A stretch of 64,000 nt of DNA from JAKAWQ01 sp963840545 (GCA_963840545.1 CAWIZE010000002.1:310001-374000); one strand, 5' to 3'. Shown: positions 1 to 8,647, numbered from the stretch's first letter. The notes: generated by a model from the letters alone, not told the origin. Translations and numbers: made by a program.

Positions 1-1
1 G

Positions 2-292
2 CTCGCCCGCGCGCTCAGCCAGGAGCAGGCGGCGCTCGAGGCGATGGCGGCCGAGGAGCGCGCGGCGCACCTCCAGGCCATCGTCTTCGACGCCGGCCGC
101 CGCCCGCCCTTCCTCGAGCGGCGAAAGGACGGCAGCGAAGGCGTGAGCCTCGCCTGGTTCGCGGCCCTCTACCAGGTGCTGCTCGGCCAGGAGCGGGGGC
201 CGCGCTTCGGCGGCTTCATCGCCCTCTACGGCATCGCCGAGACGATCGCGCTGATCGAGCAGGTGCTCGCCGAGCCCGCGGATGCGGCCTGA
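2..292 (+). CDS. lysK: Lysyl-tRNA synthetase, class I, C-terminal end (partial)
   Basis: This frame is open from the left edge and stops at TGA 290-292, so only about the last 96 residues are seen. The tail reads ...ALYQVLLGQERGPRFGGF and then IALYGIAETIALIEQVL, which matches the anticodon-binding end of class I (archaeal-type) lysyl-tRNA synthetase, the form many alphaproteobacteria use instead of class II LysS. The enzyme charges tRNA-Lys in the cytoplasm. The HIGH/KMSKS catalytic region lies outside the window, so the call rests on the C-terminal signature alone. The next gene begins 40 bases downstream on the same strand. Confidence 0.8.
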   Translation, partial: LARALSQEQAALEAMAAEERAAHLQAIVFDAGRRPPFLERRKDGSEGVSLAWFAALYQVLLGQERGPRFGGFIALYGIAETIALIEQVLAEPADAA

Positions 293-331
293 CCGTCCCG
301 AACGGCCGATGCCCGGAAAAGCACGTCCGCG

Positions 332-2356
332 GTGAAGCCCCGCCCCCTGGTCGGGACGCTCATTCGGCTGGCGCGCCACCTGCCCGCCGCCCTCGGCCTC
401 GTCCTGCTCATCGCCGCGGCCTTCACCCTGAAAGGCGCTTTCGCCGGCTTGGCGCTCGCCGACGTCACCGCGGCGATCGACGCCATCCCCGGCCGCGCCG
501 TCTGGCTCGCCGTCGGCGCGACCATCCTCTCCTACGCCCTGCTCACGCTCTATGACTGGCTCGGCACGCGCTATGCGGGCCATCCCGTCGCCTACCACCG
601 GGTCTGCTTCGGCTCGTTCTGCGCCTATGCGCTCGCCCACAGCCTCGGCCTGCCGGTCGTCTCGGGGGCGGCGGTGCGCTACCGGCTCTATGCCCACTGG
701 GGCCTGAGCCCGGCCGAGATCGCCCGCCTCATCGCCTTCTGCAGCCTCACCTTCGGCTTCGGCGGCCTCACCCTCGGCGGCGCTCTTCTGCTCTTTGCCC
801 CGCACTGGGTGCCGCTCCTCGGGCACAACGTTCCCCCAGCACTTCTCCGCGCCGTCGGCGCCGCGCTCTGGGCCGCCGTCGCCGGCTACGTCACGCTCGC
901 CCGCTTCGTGCCGCGCGTCGTGCTGTTCGGCCGCGAGATCCATCTTCCGGGCGTGGCGATGGCGCTCGCCCAGGTGGTGCTGGCGACCGTCGATCTCGCG
1001 CTGACGGCCGCCATCTTCCACGTCCTCATCGCCTCGGCCTCGGGCCTCTCCTTCGCCCATTTCCTGGCGATCTACCTCGCCGCCTATGCGGCCGGGCTGG
1101 CGACCAACCTGCCCGGCGGGATCGGCGTCTTTGATTCCGGGATGCTGCTCGGGCTTTCGCCCTTCCTCGGCGCTCCGCGCATCCTGGGCGCGCTGGCGGT
1201 GTTCCGCCTCTGCTACTACGTGGTGCCGCTCTTCTTGGCCGGCCTCGCCTTCGCCGGGCACGAGATCCTGCTCCATCGCCGCCGCGCGTCCGGTCCGCCC
1301 GGCGAGGCGGCGCTCGCGGTCGCCGCGGGCGGCGGCGCGGTCGCGCTCTCGGGCGTGCTCCTGCTCTCGCTCGGAATGTTCGAGCCGCGGCCGCATCTGC
1401 CCGAGGCGATCGAGGATATCCGCGGCATGGCCGCGCTCGCCGGGCCGTTCGTGCCCTCGCTGATCGGGGCGGCGCTGATGGTGCTGGCGGTGGCCCTGGC
1501 GCGCCGGGTGAAGCTCGCCTGGAGCGCCACGATCGCGCTCCTCGCCGCGGCGGTCCTGGTCACCGCGATCCAGGGCCAGCCCTGGTGGGTGCCGGTCGGC
1601 CTCGCGCTGACGGCCCTCCTGCTCGCCCCCTATCACCGCGTCTTCTATCGCCGCGCCCGGCTCTTCGCCGAGCCGCTCGCGCCGTCGACCACGCTGCCGC
1701 TCTTTGCCCTCGCGATCGTCACCATCACCTTCGCCTCGCTCGCCCGCCACATGCCCGACCTGCCGCAGGGGCCCTGGTGGGGGCTCATCCTTTCGCCGGA
1801 CCTGCCGGGGCCGCTGCGGCTCAGCGTGGCGCTGGCGATGGCGGTCGCGGTGGTGGCGCTCTGGCGGCTCGTCCGTCCCGGCCGCGTGCGCTACCTGCCG
1901 TGGGACGCCATGGCCTGGGAGCGCTATGCGGCGCTCGGCGCCGCGCCGCCGGCAATGGCGGACGGGCTCGTTCTGGGCGAGGCCGGGCGGGCGGCGATCG
2001 CCTTCCGCCGCGTCGGGCGCATCCTGCTCGGGCTCGGTGATCCCGTCGGCCGGCCCGGGGACCGGATTTCCGCGGTCTGGCGCTTCCGCGACCTCGCGGA
2101 CCAGGAAGGCTGCGACCCCGCGATCTGGGGCGCCGGGCCCGATCTGCTCGCCGTCTATGCCGATCTCGGCCTCGCCGCGGTGCCGCTCGGGCCGGACGGC
2201 CTGCCCGCCCCGGGCCCGGCGCCGGACGCAAAGCGCTACCTCGCCTGCGTCGCGGAGCGTGACCTCTCGCTCCTCTTGCCGCTCCTGCCCGCCCTCAAGG
2301 ACGGACCATCGCTCCACGCGATCCCCGCGGGCCAGTGCCTTAGTCCCTCTGCATAG
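332..2356 (+). CDS. MprF-like integral membrane protein (flippase/UPF0104 domain with shortened DUF2156-like tail)
   Basis: A GTG start gives 674 residues. Residues 1 to about 530 are strongly hydrophobic with some twelve or more membrane segments, including the motif NLPGGIGVFDSGML that is typical of the UPF0104 / MprF flippase domain. The last 130 residues (GLGDPVGRPGDRISAVWRFR, then YADLGLAAVPLG) resemble the first half of the DUF2156 lysyl-phosphatidylglycerol synthase domain, but the rest of that GNAT-like fold is absent. MprF proteins aminoacylate phosphatidylglycerol and flip it across the inner membrane, giving resistance to cationic peptides. With half of the catalytic domain missing this protein may only flip lipid, or be inactive. 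Lying next to a lysyl-tRNA synthetase fits a Lys-tRNA-dependent process but does not prove it. Confidence 0.72.
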   Translation: MKPRPLVGTLIRLARHLPAALGLVLLIAAAFTLKGAFAGLALADVTAAIDAIPGRAVWLAVGATILSYALLTLYDWLGTRYAGHPVAYHRVCFGSFCAYALAHSLGLPVVSGAAVRYRLYAHWGLSPAEIARLIAFCSLTFGFGGLTLGGALLLFAPHWVPLLGHNVPPALLRAVGAALWAAVAGYVTLARFVPRVVLFGREIHLPGVAMALAQVVLATVDLALTAAIFHVLIASASGLSFAHFLAIYLAAYAAGLATNLPGGIGVFDSGMLLGLSPFLGAPRILGALAVFRLCYYVVPLFLAGLAFAGHEILLHRRRASGPPGEAALAVAAGGGAVALSGVLLLSLGMFEPRPHLPEAIEDIRGMAALAGPFVPSLIGAALMVLAVALARRVKLAWSATIALLAAAVLVTAIQGQPWWVPVGLALTALLLAPYHRVFYRRARLFAEPLAPSTTLPLFALAIVTITFASLARHMPDLPQGPWWGLILSPDLPGPLRLSVALAMAVAVVALWRLVRPGRVRYLPWDAMAWERYAALGAAPPAMADGLVLGEAGRAAIAFRRVGRILLGLGDPVGRPGDRISAVWRFRDLADQEGCDPAIWGAGPDLLAVYADLGLAAVPLGPDGLPAPGPAPDAKRYLACVAERDLSLLLPLLPALKDGPSLHAIPAGQCLSPSA

Positions 2357-2925
2357 TGGCTTTGAGCGGCTGGTCCTGCGAGGCGGCCGGGATTGACCTG
2401 AGCCCGCCCGGCGGGCCGATCCGAACCGGGTGGAGCGTGTCGACGCAAACCGACCTCGAACGCATCGACGCCAACGCGGGGGAACGCCATGGAACTGCGC
2501 CGCAACCTGGGCGTGATCGTGCTGGGCGTGATCGTGCTGGGCGCGGTGGGGGCGAAAGGCGGGCCCGACCGCCGCCTCTTCCGGCGCCAGTCATGGATTG
2601 CGGGCATGCCGGCGAGCAAAGGGGGAACCGCCGGGAAGAAGTCGGCGCGGAATCCGGCCGTCCGCCTGCAGTGCGGCGCCGGGAGAAGGCCTGGCCGGAA
2701 TGCCGGCCGCGGGAATCCCGATGGCTCCTGCCCCGCCAACGCCATGGAAGCGGTGGAGGACAGCGGATCGAAGGCGCCGATCACTGCGTTCGCGGACCGC
2801 CGGGCGGACCGGCCGGGTGGAACCAGCCCGCGCCCGAGCGCCGCCACACCCTTGCCGTCGGGTGGGGCCGCGCGCACCGTCGGCGCCCACGCCGCAATCC
2901 CCGATAGAGGACACGCACTGCCGCC
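2357..2925. other. Intergenic region of 569 bases without a convincing gene
   Basis: No frame here has family-like composition. The best candidate begins at ATG 2489 behind a weak GGGGGAA site and encodes a hydrophobic start (MELRRNLGVIVLGVIVLGAV) that then dissolves into low-complexity Gly/Arg/Pro sequence and overlaps the next gene. It may be the stump of a lost membrane or secreted protein. I see no tRNA, terminator or clear promoter in the stretch. Confidence 0.4.
2509..2538 (+). repeat. Two perfect 15-bp tandem units (gggcgtgatcgtgct)
   Basis: The 15-base unit occurs twice without a mismatch and starts a third time. In the frame from 2489 it encodes GVIVL twice, inside what would be a signal or membrane segment. 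Replication slippage would explain it. It has no evident function. Confidence 0.8.
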
Positions 2926-4590
2926 ATGGGCACGACACTGACCCTGCTCAATCTCGCCGGCATGGTCGCCTTGCTGCTCTGGGGCGTGCGCATGGTGCAG
3001 ACCGGCGTGCAGCGCGCCTTCGGCTCCAGGCTGCGCCAGATCCTTGCGGTCGCGCTGCACAACCGGTTGCGGGCATTTCTTGCCGAACTCGGGATCACCG
3101 CGGTCCTGCAGAGCAGCACCGCGACCGGGTTGATGGTGACCGGGTTCGCGGCGACCGGGCTGGTCGACCTCATCCCCGCCCTCGCGGTGATGCTGGGGGC
3201 GAATGTCGGCACCACGCTGATCGTCCAGCTGCTCTCCTTCGACATCGTGCAAGTCGCCCCGGCCCTGATCCTGCTTGGCGTGCTGCTCTTCCGCCAGGGC
3301 CAGGAGACCCGCACGCGCGATCTCGGCCGGGTCGCGATCGGGCTCGGCCTGATGCTGATCGCGCTCAGCCAGATCCTGGTATTGGTGACGCCCTACGAGG
3401 ACGTGCCAAGCCTGCGCCTGCTGCTCGGCGCGGTCGCGACCCAGCCGGTGCTCGACGTGCTGCTCGCCGCCGGCCTGACATGGGCAGCACATTCCAGCAT
3501 CGCCGTCGTGCTGCTGGCGATGTCGTTCGCCGCCCAGCACGTCATCCCGCCTGAGGCGGCCTTCGCGCTCGTGCTCGGCGCCAATCTCGGCACCGCGATC
3601 AATCCGGTGCTCGAGGGCAGCACCGGCGACGATCCCGTGGCCCGCCGCGCGCCTCTCGGCAATCTTCTCAACCGGGTCATCGGCACGGCGATCGCGCTCG
3701 TCTTCCTTCCCCGTATCGGTTCCGCGCTGATCGCGGCCGAACCCGATGCCGGGCGTGCCGTCGCCGATTTCCACACGTTCTTCAATGCAGCACTCGCCGT
3801 GGTCTTCCTTCCGCTGCTTGGTCCCTACGCCGCGATGCTGCGCCGCCTCCTGCCGGCGCGGATCGCGCCGCACGATCCCGGGCGGCCGCTCTATCTCGAC
3901 GAGGGCGCATGCGAGGCGCCGGGGGTGGCGCTCGGCGGCGCCGCGCGCGAGGCGCTCCGCCTCGCCGACGTGCTGGAGGCGATGCTGCTCGGCCTCAAGG
4001 AAACCCTGCAATCGGCCGATCGCAAGCGGATCGGCGAGATCAAGCGGCTCGACGACCTGCTGGACCGGCTGAACACCGCGATCAAATCCTATCTCTCGCG
4101 GCTCGATCCCGAGGCCATGACGGCAACCGATCACCAGCGCCTCACCGAGATCCTCGCCTTCGCGACCAACCTCGAGCATGCCGGCGACGTGGTGGATCGC
4201 GGGCTGCTCGATCTGGCCGGCAAGAAAGTCAAGCGGGGCCTGACATTCTCTCCCGAGAACGAAGCCGATCTGCTGGGGATCGTCGATCGCCTGGTCGCCA
4301 ACCTCCACCGCGCGGCAGGATTGTTCGTGAACGCCGACGAACGCGCGGCCCGCCAGCTCGTCGCCGAAAAGGAGGCGTTCCGCGATCTCGAGGCACGCGC
4401 GACCGAGACGCATTTCCACTTCCTCCGCGAGGGCCGGGTGGAGGCAGCGGAAGGCAGCTCGCTGCATCTCGATATGCTGCGCGATCTCAAGCAGGTGAAT
4501 TCCCATCTGGTCGCCGCCGGCGCGTACCCGGTGCTGGAAGGCACGGGCAGGTTGCTGCCGAACCGCGTGCGCCAGGCGGAGGATTGTTGA
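2926..4590 (+). CDS. Na+/phosphate symporter family protein with PhoU-like C-terminal domain
   Basis: 554 residues. The N-terminal 310 residues hold two inverted Na/Pi-cotransporter repeats, each with a pore motif: QSSTATGLMVTGF near residue 65 and AAHSSIAVVLLAMSF near 190, followed by GANVGTT and GANLGTA. The C-terminal 230 residues are helical and PhoU-like (EILAFATNLEHAGDVVDRGL). This arrangement is that of YjbB/NptA-type proteins, which move phosphate across the inner membrane, often outward in bacteria. It starts at ATG 2926 and ends facing the copper genes, with a shared palindrome between them. No pho box is obvious upstream. Substrate and direction are inferred from the family. Confidence 0.88.
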   Translation: MGTTLTLLNLAGMVALLLWGVRMVQTGVQRAFGSRLRQILAVALHNRLRAFLAELGITAVLQSSTATGLMVTGFAATGLVDLIPALAVMLGANVGTTLIVQLLSFDIVQVAPALILLGVLLFRQGQETRTRDLGRVAIGLGLMLIALSQILVLVTPYEDVPSLRLLLGAVATQPVLDVLLAAGLTWAAHSSIAVVLLAMSFAAQHVIPPEAAFALVLGANLGTAINPVLEGSTGDDPVARRAPLGNLLNRVIGTAIALVFLPRIGSALIAAEPDAGRAVADFHTFFNAALAVVFLPLLGPYAAMLRRLLPARIAPHDPGRPLYLDEGACEAPGVALGGAAREALRLADVLEAMLLGLKETLQSADRKRIGEIKRLDDLLDRLNTAIKSYLSRLDPEAMTATDHQRLTEILAFATNLEHAGDVVDRGLLDLAGKKVKRGLTFSPENEADLLGIVDRLVANLHRAAGLFVNADERAARQLVAEKEAFRDLEARATETHFHFLREGRVEAAEGSSLHLDMLRDLKQVNSHLVAAGAYPVLEGTGRLLPNRVRQAEDC

Positions 4591-4599
4591 CCCTCCTGC

Positions 4600-4660
4600 T
4601 GACACGAACCGGCGGAAGGCCAGGGGGAAACCGCCTCCGGCCTGCCGCCGGTTGGTGTCA
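4600..4660. terminator. Long nested palindrome between convergent genes, probable bidirectional terminator
   Basis: Arms at 4600-4615 and 4645-4660 pair over 15 of 16 bases (TGACACGAACCGGCGG against CCGCCGGTTGGTGTCA). The 29-base loop holds a further AGGCC/GGCCT stem. It sits between the Na/Pi gene on plus and the SCO gene on minus, and the SCO stop codon is inside the right arm. There is no T-run, so intrinsic termination is inferred from position and stem strength only. Confidence 0.5.
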
Positions 4661-5290
4661 GGAAACGATCTTCTCGATTGCCGCCGCCAGCGCGCGACCA
4701 CCCTCATCCGCGCGAAGCGCGGCGACGAAGCGTCCGTCCGGCGCCATCAGATAGAGCGCCGCCGTGTGGTCGATGCCATAGCCGCCTTCGCCGCCCGGGT
4801 TCGCAACGACGGCGACGCTCACGTGATATTCCTTCTCAGCTGCGCCGATCTCGGCGGCGGAGCCGGTGAGCCCGATGATCGATGGGGAAAAACTCGCGAC
4901 GTATTGTCCGAGCAGCGCCGCCGTGTCGCGCTGCGGATCGATGGTGATGAAGAGCGCCTGCACCCGCGTCGCCCGCGGCCCGAGCCGGGTCAGCGCACGG
5001 GCGATATCGGCAAGCGTCGTCGGGCAGACATCGGGGCACGAGGTGTAGCCGAAATAGATCAGAAGATATTTTTGCGGAAAACTCTTCTCGGTGACGATTT
5101 GGCCGCTGCCGGAAACGAGGCGGAACGGGCCGCCGATCTCCGCCGTCCCGCGTTCCGCCACGCCGCCATAGAGCCGCAGCAGGCCCCCCGCGAGGAGGAG
5201 CAGGGCGAACAGCGCCAGGAGCACCACCGGCGGCGGCCGGCGCTTCTTTCCCGCCTCTCGCATCTTCCCGGCCCGTGCGCGCGTGAGCAT
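4658..5290 (-). CDS. SCO1/SenC family copper chaperone / thioredoxin-like protein
   Basis: 210 residues. A basic N-terminus is followed by one membrane anchor (VVLLALFALLLLAGGLL, about residues 22-38), then a periplasmic thioredoxin fold. The copper-binding CxxxC motif is present as CPDVC in FGYTSCPDVCPTTL, and the distal His ligand is in the YGIDHTAALYL segment. SCO proteins deliver or reduce copper for the CuA centre of cytochrome c oxidase. It is the last gene of a minus-strand run with copD, copC, a barrel-like protein and a PCuAC chaperone, which fits copper delivery to a respiratory enzyme. Ten bases separate it from copD, so the two are probably cotranscribed. Confidence 0.92.
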   Translation of the reverse strand: MLTRARAGKMREAGKKRRPPPVVLLALFALLLLAGGLLRLYGGVAERGTAEIGGPFRLVSGSGQIVTEKSFPQKYLLIYFGYTSCPDVCPTTLADIARALTRLGPRATRVQALFITIDPQRDTAALLGQYVASFSPSIIGLTGSAAEIGAAEKEYHVSVAVVANPGGEGGYGIDHTAALYLMAPDGRFVAALRADEGGRALAAAIEKIVS

Positions 5291-5300
5291 CGTCCTTCCC

Positions 5301-6278
5301 TCAACCCGGCGCCGCGGCCGGAGCCGGCTGCACGCGGCCCATTTTCGCCCCCGGCGGCATCGCCATGTCCGTCGGTGGCGGGAGCCCCGCGATCACGGCG
5401 GCGACGAAAACGATCGCGAGCCCGAGCACCATCTCCCCGAAAATGCTTCGCGCGAGAATCCGTCGCGCAACCAGCGGCTCGGCGCCGGAAAGCGCCGGCG
5501 TCAGCTGCAAGCGATGACGGGCGGCGAAGGCGAGCAGCATTACGAAAAGGAAAAGCTTGGTCAGGGCGATCCAACCATAGAGGGTGTCGAACAATACGGA
5601 AACGCCGCCGACGAGGATACGGCCCTGCCAGAGCGAGGTCGCCGCCAGCACGAGAACGCAAGGGGTGGCGAGGGCGGAGAACCGGCGGGCGGCGACGGCC
5701 CCGGTTGCCGGCGGCGCCGTCCGGATGAAGAGCGCGAGCGGCAGGAGGCCGCCGAGCCACGGGCCTGCCGCCAGCACATGGAGCAGTTCCGAAACCAGGA
5801 TCGGGCTCGCTCCGGCGTGCATCGCCGCGCCGTGCAGATGCCATGCCTCGAGCGCCGTGGCGAGGCCGGCGAGCGCGGCCGCAATTCCCGCCCCGCGGCC
5901 GCGCCGGAAAACCGCGAAAGCCACGACGAGTGCGACGATCTGCGCGACGGAGACCTGCCCGAACATGGTGGCGCGGATCACCACCGGAACCGCCGCCGCG
6001 ACCTGCCCCAGGCTCGTGGCTCCGGCAATGAATCGGGACTCGGCGAAAAACCAGGCCAGCTCGAGGATGATCGCGAGCACCAGGCTCCAGCGCGAGACCG
6101 AAGAGCAAAGGCGGCGCACGGCCGCGCGCGCCGCCGCTTCGAGCCGCGCGGCGGCGGGCGGCGCGAGCAGCCCAAGAAAAAGCAGTGACCCGAAGGCGGA
6201 AAGAAGCGCGGCCAGCGCCGCTCCGTGCAGGAGGGCGATCGCGAGCCCCCCGGAGCCTCCGAGCCCCGTCCCCGGCAT
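5301..6278 (-). CDS. copD: CopD family copper-transport membrane protein
   Basis: 325 residues with about eight hydrophobic segments. The family-typical segment LLHVLAAGPWLGGLLPLALF and the conserved His-bearing helix AWHLHGAAMHAGA are present, and a Met/Pro-rich tail (PPTDMAMPPGAKM) could bind Cu(I). CopD works with periplasmic CopC, either importing copper or handing it to cuproenzymes. Here copC is directly upstream (17-base gap) and SCO directly downstream, so cuproenzyme assembly seems at least as likely as resistance. No CopA or CopB oxidase is seen in the window. Confidence 0.88.
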   Translation of the reverse strand: MPGTGLGGSGGLAIALLHGAALAALLSAFGSLLFLGLLAPPAAARLEAAARAAVRRLCSSVSRWSLVLAIILELAWFFAESRFIAGATSLGQVAAAVPVVIRATMFGQVSVAQIVALVVAFAVFRRGRGAGIAAALAGLATALEAWHLHGAAMHAGASPILVSELLHVLAAGPWLGGLLPLALFIRTAPPATGAVAARRFSALATPCVLVLAATSLWQGRILVGGVSVLFDTLYGWIALTKLFLFVMLLAFAARHRLQLTPALSGAEPLVARRILARSIFGEMVLGLAIVFVAAVIAGLPPPTDMAMPPGAKMGRVQPAPAAAPG

Positions 6279-6295
6279 CTTTTGCTACCCCTCTC

Positions 6296-6664
6296 TTACG
6301 GGGCAACCGTGAAATTGAAGCTGCCTTGGGTCTTGTGCGTGTCCACCGCGGTCGCGTGCCAGATCACCTTGTAGGTGCCTGCGGCGAGCGGCCCGAGATC
6401 GACGACGAACTGCTCCGCACCCGCCGGGCCGAGATGGCCGTCGTTCTTGTCGACGCGCGCGCCGCCCGCGTTGACCACTTCGATGCTGCTGAAGTTCGGG
6501 ATCACTCCTTCGGTGAAATCGATGACGACCTGTGTGGGGGGCGTCTTGAGCGTGCCGCCGACCGGCGGAACGGTGGCGGTCGGAAAGGCGTGCGCGAGCG
6601 CGCTGCCGGCAAAGGCGGGCAGCAACGCCGCGACCAGGGCGTAGGAACGGCTGCGAAGCATCAT
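6296..6664 (-). CDS. copC: CopC family periplasmic copper-binding protein
   Basis: 122 residues. The start is ATG at 6664 (one codon before a second ATG), placed because AGGAGGAGAC lies just upstream; a longer frame reaching back to 6796 has no such site. A signal peptide ends at ...GSALA, so the mature protein begins with His, the usual CopC N-terminal copper ligand. The distal ligand segment WHATAVDTHKTQGSFNFTV closes the cupredoxin-like beta fold. CopC binds copper in the periplasm and pairs with CopD, the next gene. The Met-rich Cu(I) loop of Pseudomonas CopC is not visible, so a Cu(II)-only form is likely. Confidence 0.9.
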   Translation of the reverse strand: MMLRSRSYALVAALLPAFAGSALAHAFPTATVPPVGGTLKTPPTQVVIDFTEGVIPNFSSIEVVNAGGARVDKNDGHLGPAGAEQFVVDLGPLAAGTYKVIWHATAVDTHKTQGSFNFTVAP

Positions 6665-6716
6665 TGTCTCCTCCTGCAGGGATGAAACAGCATCGGTCGG
6701 CGGCAAGGTTCTCCGG

Positions 6717-7625
6717 CTACTGGAACAGCGGCCGGCCGAGCGTCTTGGGGAACATGTCGTCGAAGAAGAAGTGCACCTGCACGATGGCGCCGACATGCGG
6801 CCCGGCCGCCTTGTTGCCGGGGATCAGCGCCTCCAGGCCGACCTGGTACGTGTCGCCCATGTAGATCACGCCCGGGGCGATCGTCAGCGTCTCGGGGTAC
6901 CCGGAGGCCGGCCCCGCCGCGGGCGAGAACCAGTCGAGCTCGACCAGCGGGATCAAGCGGCCGATGAAATCGGGAAGCGCGAAATGCTTCACCTGCGATT
7001 GCAAATACGGAATGCTGTACTGCAGCGAGAGGCCGCCCGCCCAGAAGAACGGCTGGCCGTTATTGTTCCCGGCGGAGTTGAGGCGGACGTCGGGGATGCT
7101 GTAGCTCAGTTCGCCGGTGACCGCGAGCGGCCGCAGCATCCCGATGGGCAGCGCACCCAGCCCCTGGCCGACATAGATCGTGGGCAGGGTCGCGCCGGTC
7201 GCGTCGCCGCCGATGCTCTGGGTCGCGGCGCTGCCGCCGAACTCATACATCACGCCGAGCGAGGCCACGGTCTCGCTGCCCGGAATGGTGATGGACTGCC
7301 ATTTGCCGGTGATCACCGCGTTCTCGAGCCCGGTATGCGTCTTCATCCCGGGCTGCTCCAGCACGTCCCACCCCTGGTTGTAGATGAGGGCGGTGGTGGG
7401 CGTGATCGTCTTGTCGTATTCCCACTGGAACTGGTACGTGTTCTGGCCGCCGGAGCCGGGCGCGTACACGAATTGCGGCAGCGTTGCCTCGTCGCCGACA
7501 CCGGGATCATCGAAGGTGAGGGTGACGGGAAAGACGCGCGCGCCGACAACGACATGGGCAGGCGCAGGGTGGGAGGCGAGAAGGCCGGCGCAGGCAAAAG
7601 CTGCGCCCAATCTGAGGCGGTTCAT
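6717..7625 (-). CDS. Secreted, probably beta-rich outer-membrane protein of unknown function in the copper cluster
   Basis: I take ATG 7625 as the start because MNRLRLGAAFACAGLLASHPAPAH is a clean signal peptide; an ATG at 7643 adds six residues without a better ribosome site. The mature 280 residues alternate short beta-like strands and Gly/Asn turns, are rich in aromatics, have no predicted membrane helix and end in ...GRPLFQ, close to the terminal aromatic of outer-membrane barrels. Stretches such as QFQWEYDKTITPTTALIYNQ and VAVITGKWQS-like strands recall MetA/phenol-degradation-type outer-membrane transporters. No Cys or His cluster stands out. Its place between copC and the PCuAC gene suggests copper uptake or sensing across the outer membrane, which is inference. 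Confidence 0.6.
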   Translation of the reverse strand: MNRLRLGAAFACAGLLASHPAPAHVVVGARVFPVTLTFDDPGVGDEATLPQFVYAPGSGGQNTYQFQWEYDKTITPTTALIYNQGWDVLEQPGMKTHTGLENAVITGKWQSITIPGSETVASLGVMYEFGGSAATQSIGGDATGATLPTIYVGQGLGALPIGMLRPLAVTGELSYSIPDVRLNSAGNNNGQPFFWAGGLSLQYSIPYLQSQVKHFALPDFIGRLIPLVELDWFSPAAGPASGYPETLTIAPGVIYMGDTYQVGLEALIPGNKAAGPHVGAIVQVHFFFDDMFPKTLGRPLFQ

Positions 7626-7728
7626 CGGATTTCCGATCTCCATGCATTCGGGAACGGGGCGAAGGCATCGGTTCCGGCGTCGCCCGCCGCGGCGCGCGCG
7701 CCGCGCGGCGGGAGAGGCCGGGCCGCGC

Positions 7729-8202
7729 CTATTGGCCCTTGGCGTTCCGCACGGGGAACGAAACGGTGATCTCGGCGCTGTCCGCGAAGCGAAGCGTCAC
7801 CGGAACGGTGTCGCCGGGCTTCATCTTCGGCTGCATGCACATCAGGTGATAGCCGTCCGGGGCGAAGCGGAAGGTTCCGTTCGCCGGCACCGTGACGCGC
7901 GGGACGGACACCATCGACTCCATCCCGCCGCTTCCTTCCGACTTGTGCAGCATCAGCATGGAGCAGGCCGGCGAAGAGGCCGCGGTCAGGATCGCCGGTT
8001 GGTCGGACGTATTGTGCAGCGTCATGTATCCGCCGGCCGGGATTTGCGCCAGCAGGTAGCGGAACCAGGGCGCGCTTACGGTGATCGGCGAGGCGGCGAG
8101 CGCGCTCGCGGGGGCGAGCAGGGCGAGGCCGAGCGCGGCGGCGAGCATTGTCTGCGCGCTCGCCGCGCGCGGGTCGGCGCAACGGGCAAAAAACCGGGTC
8201 AT
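7729..8202 (-). CDS. PCuAC family periplasmic copper chaperone
   Basis: 157 residues with a signal peptide of about 36 residues ending ...ASALA. The Cu(I) site of the PCuAC (DUF461) family is visible: His and Met in MLMLHKSEGSGGMESM and the distal His-x-Met in DGYHLMCM. PCuAC passes copper to SCO and to the CuA subunit of cytochrome oxidase. Both a SCO gene and the copC/copD pair lie downstream on the same strand, so the cluster holds both halves of that pathway. The position of the first Met places the predicted cleavage site well, so the 8202 start is kept. Confidence 0.9.
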   Translation of the reverse strand: MTRFFARCADPRAASAQTMLAAALGLALLAPASALAASPITVSAPWFRYLLAQIPAGGYMTLHNTSDQPAILTAASSPACSMLMLHKSEGSGGMESMVSVPRVTVPANGTFRFAPDGYHLMCMQPKMKPGDTVPVTLRFADSAEITVSFPVRNAKGQ

Positions 8203-8272
8203 GATCGTGCTTCCTTGGGTCGTGAGTCAGGGGAGCGCGCAGCGAAGAGGCCGCGCGGGATCGAACGGAGAC

Positions 8273-8647
8273 TCAGGCCAAGGTTGGGGGGCCGCGCGGC
8301 TGGGCGGCAAGCCGCACGCCGGCCGGCGGCGCGCGGGGAGAGAGCGGCCGCAGGATGAAGCGCGCCGGAACCACCGGTGCGCGAAGCCAGACGCTCGCCG
8401 GGCCGAGCAGCCCCGCGGCCTGGGCGACCGCCTGGGCGAGCGCCGAGAGCTGCACGCCGGACGGGTGACGCGGCAGCGTCTTGCTCTCGCCGCCCGGCGG
8501 ACCGCCGACATGGCACAGAAGTGCGACCGCATCGAGCCGCGCCAATTCGGATTGCGGCGCCGGCGCGCGCAGAACGACCGCCCCGAGCGCGATCTGGCCC
8601 GCCAGCGCGATCGCCGCGGCGATGAGCCCGAAGAAGCGGGCGCCCAT
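8273..8647 (-). CDS. DUF2946-like small secreted protein
   Basis: Starting at ATG 8647 gives 124 residues beginning MGARFFGLIAAAIALAGQ, a good signal/anchor; a GTG at 8689 is also possible and would overlap the stop of the preceding acyl-CoA dehydrogenase by four bases (GTGA). The C-terminal PRGPPTL is the hallmark of DUF2946 proteins, which are often found beside copper genes. The Cys/His-rich middle typical of that family is reduced here to a single LLCHVG, so metal binding may be weakened. Its position at the head of the copper run supports the assignment. It could instead be an unrelated orphan. Confidence 0.5.
   Translation of the reverse strand: MGARFFGLIAAAIALAGQIALGAVVLRAPAPQSELARLDAVALLCHVGGPPGGESKTLPRHPSGVQLSALAQAVAQAAGLLGPASVWLRAPVVPARFILRPLSPRAPPAGVRLAAQPRGPPTLA

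Noticed and set aside
4600..4660. Structured RNA or riboswitch before the SCO gene
   Set aside because: It lies at the 3' ends of two convergent genes, so a terminator explains it better.
2236..4707. Open frame of 823 codons on minus across the Na/Pi gene
   Set aside because: It is the antisense shadow of a clear transporter, low in complexity and rich in Arg/Gly/His, with no family pattern.
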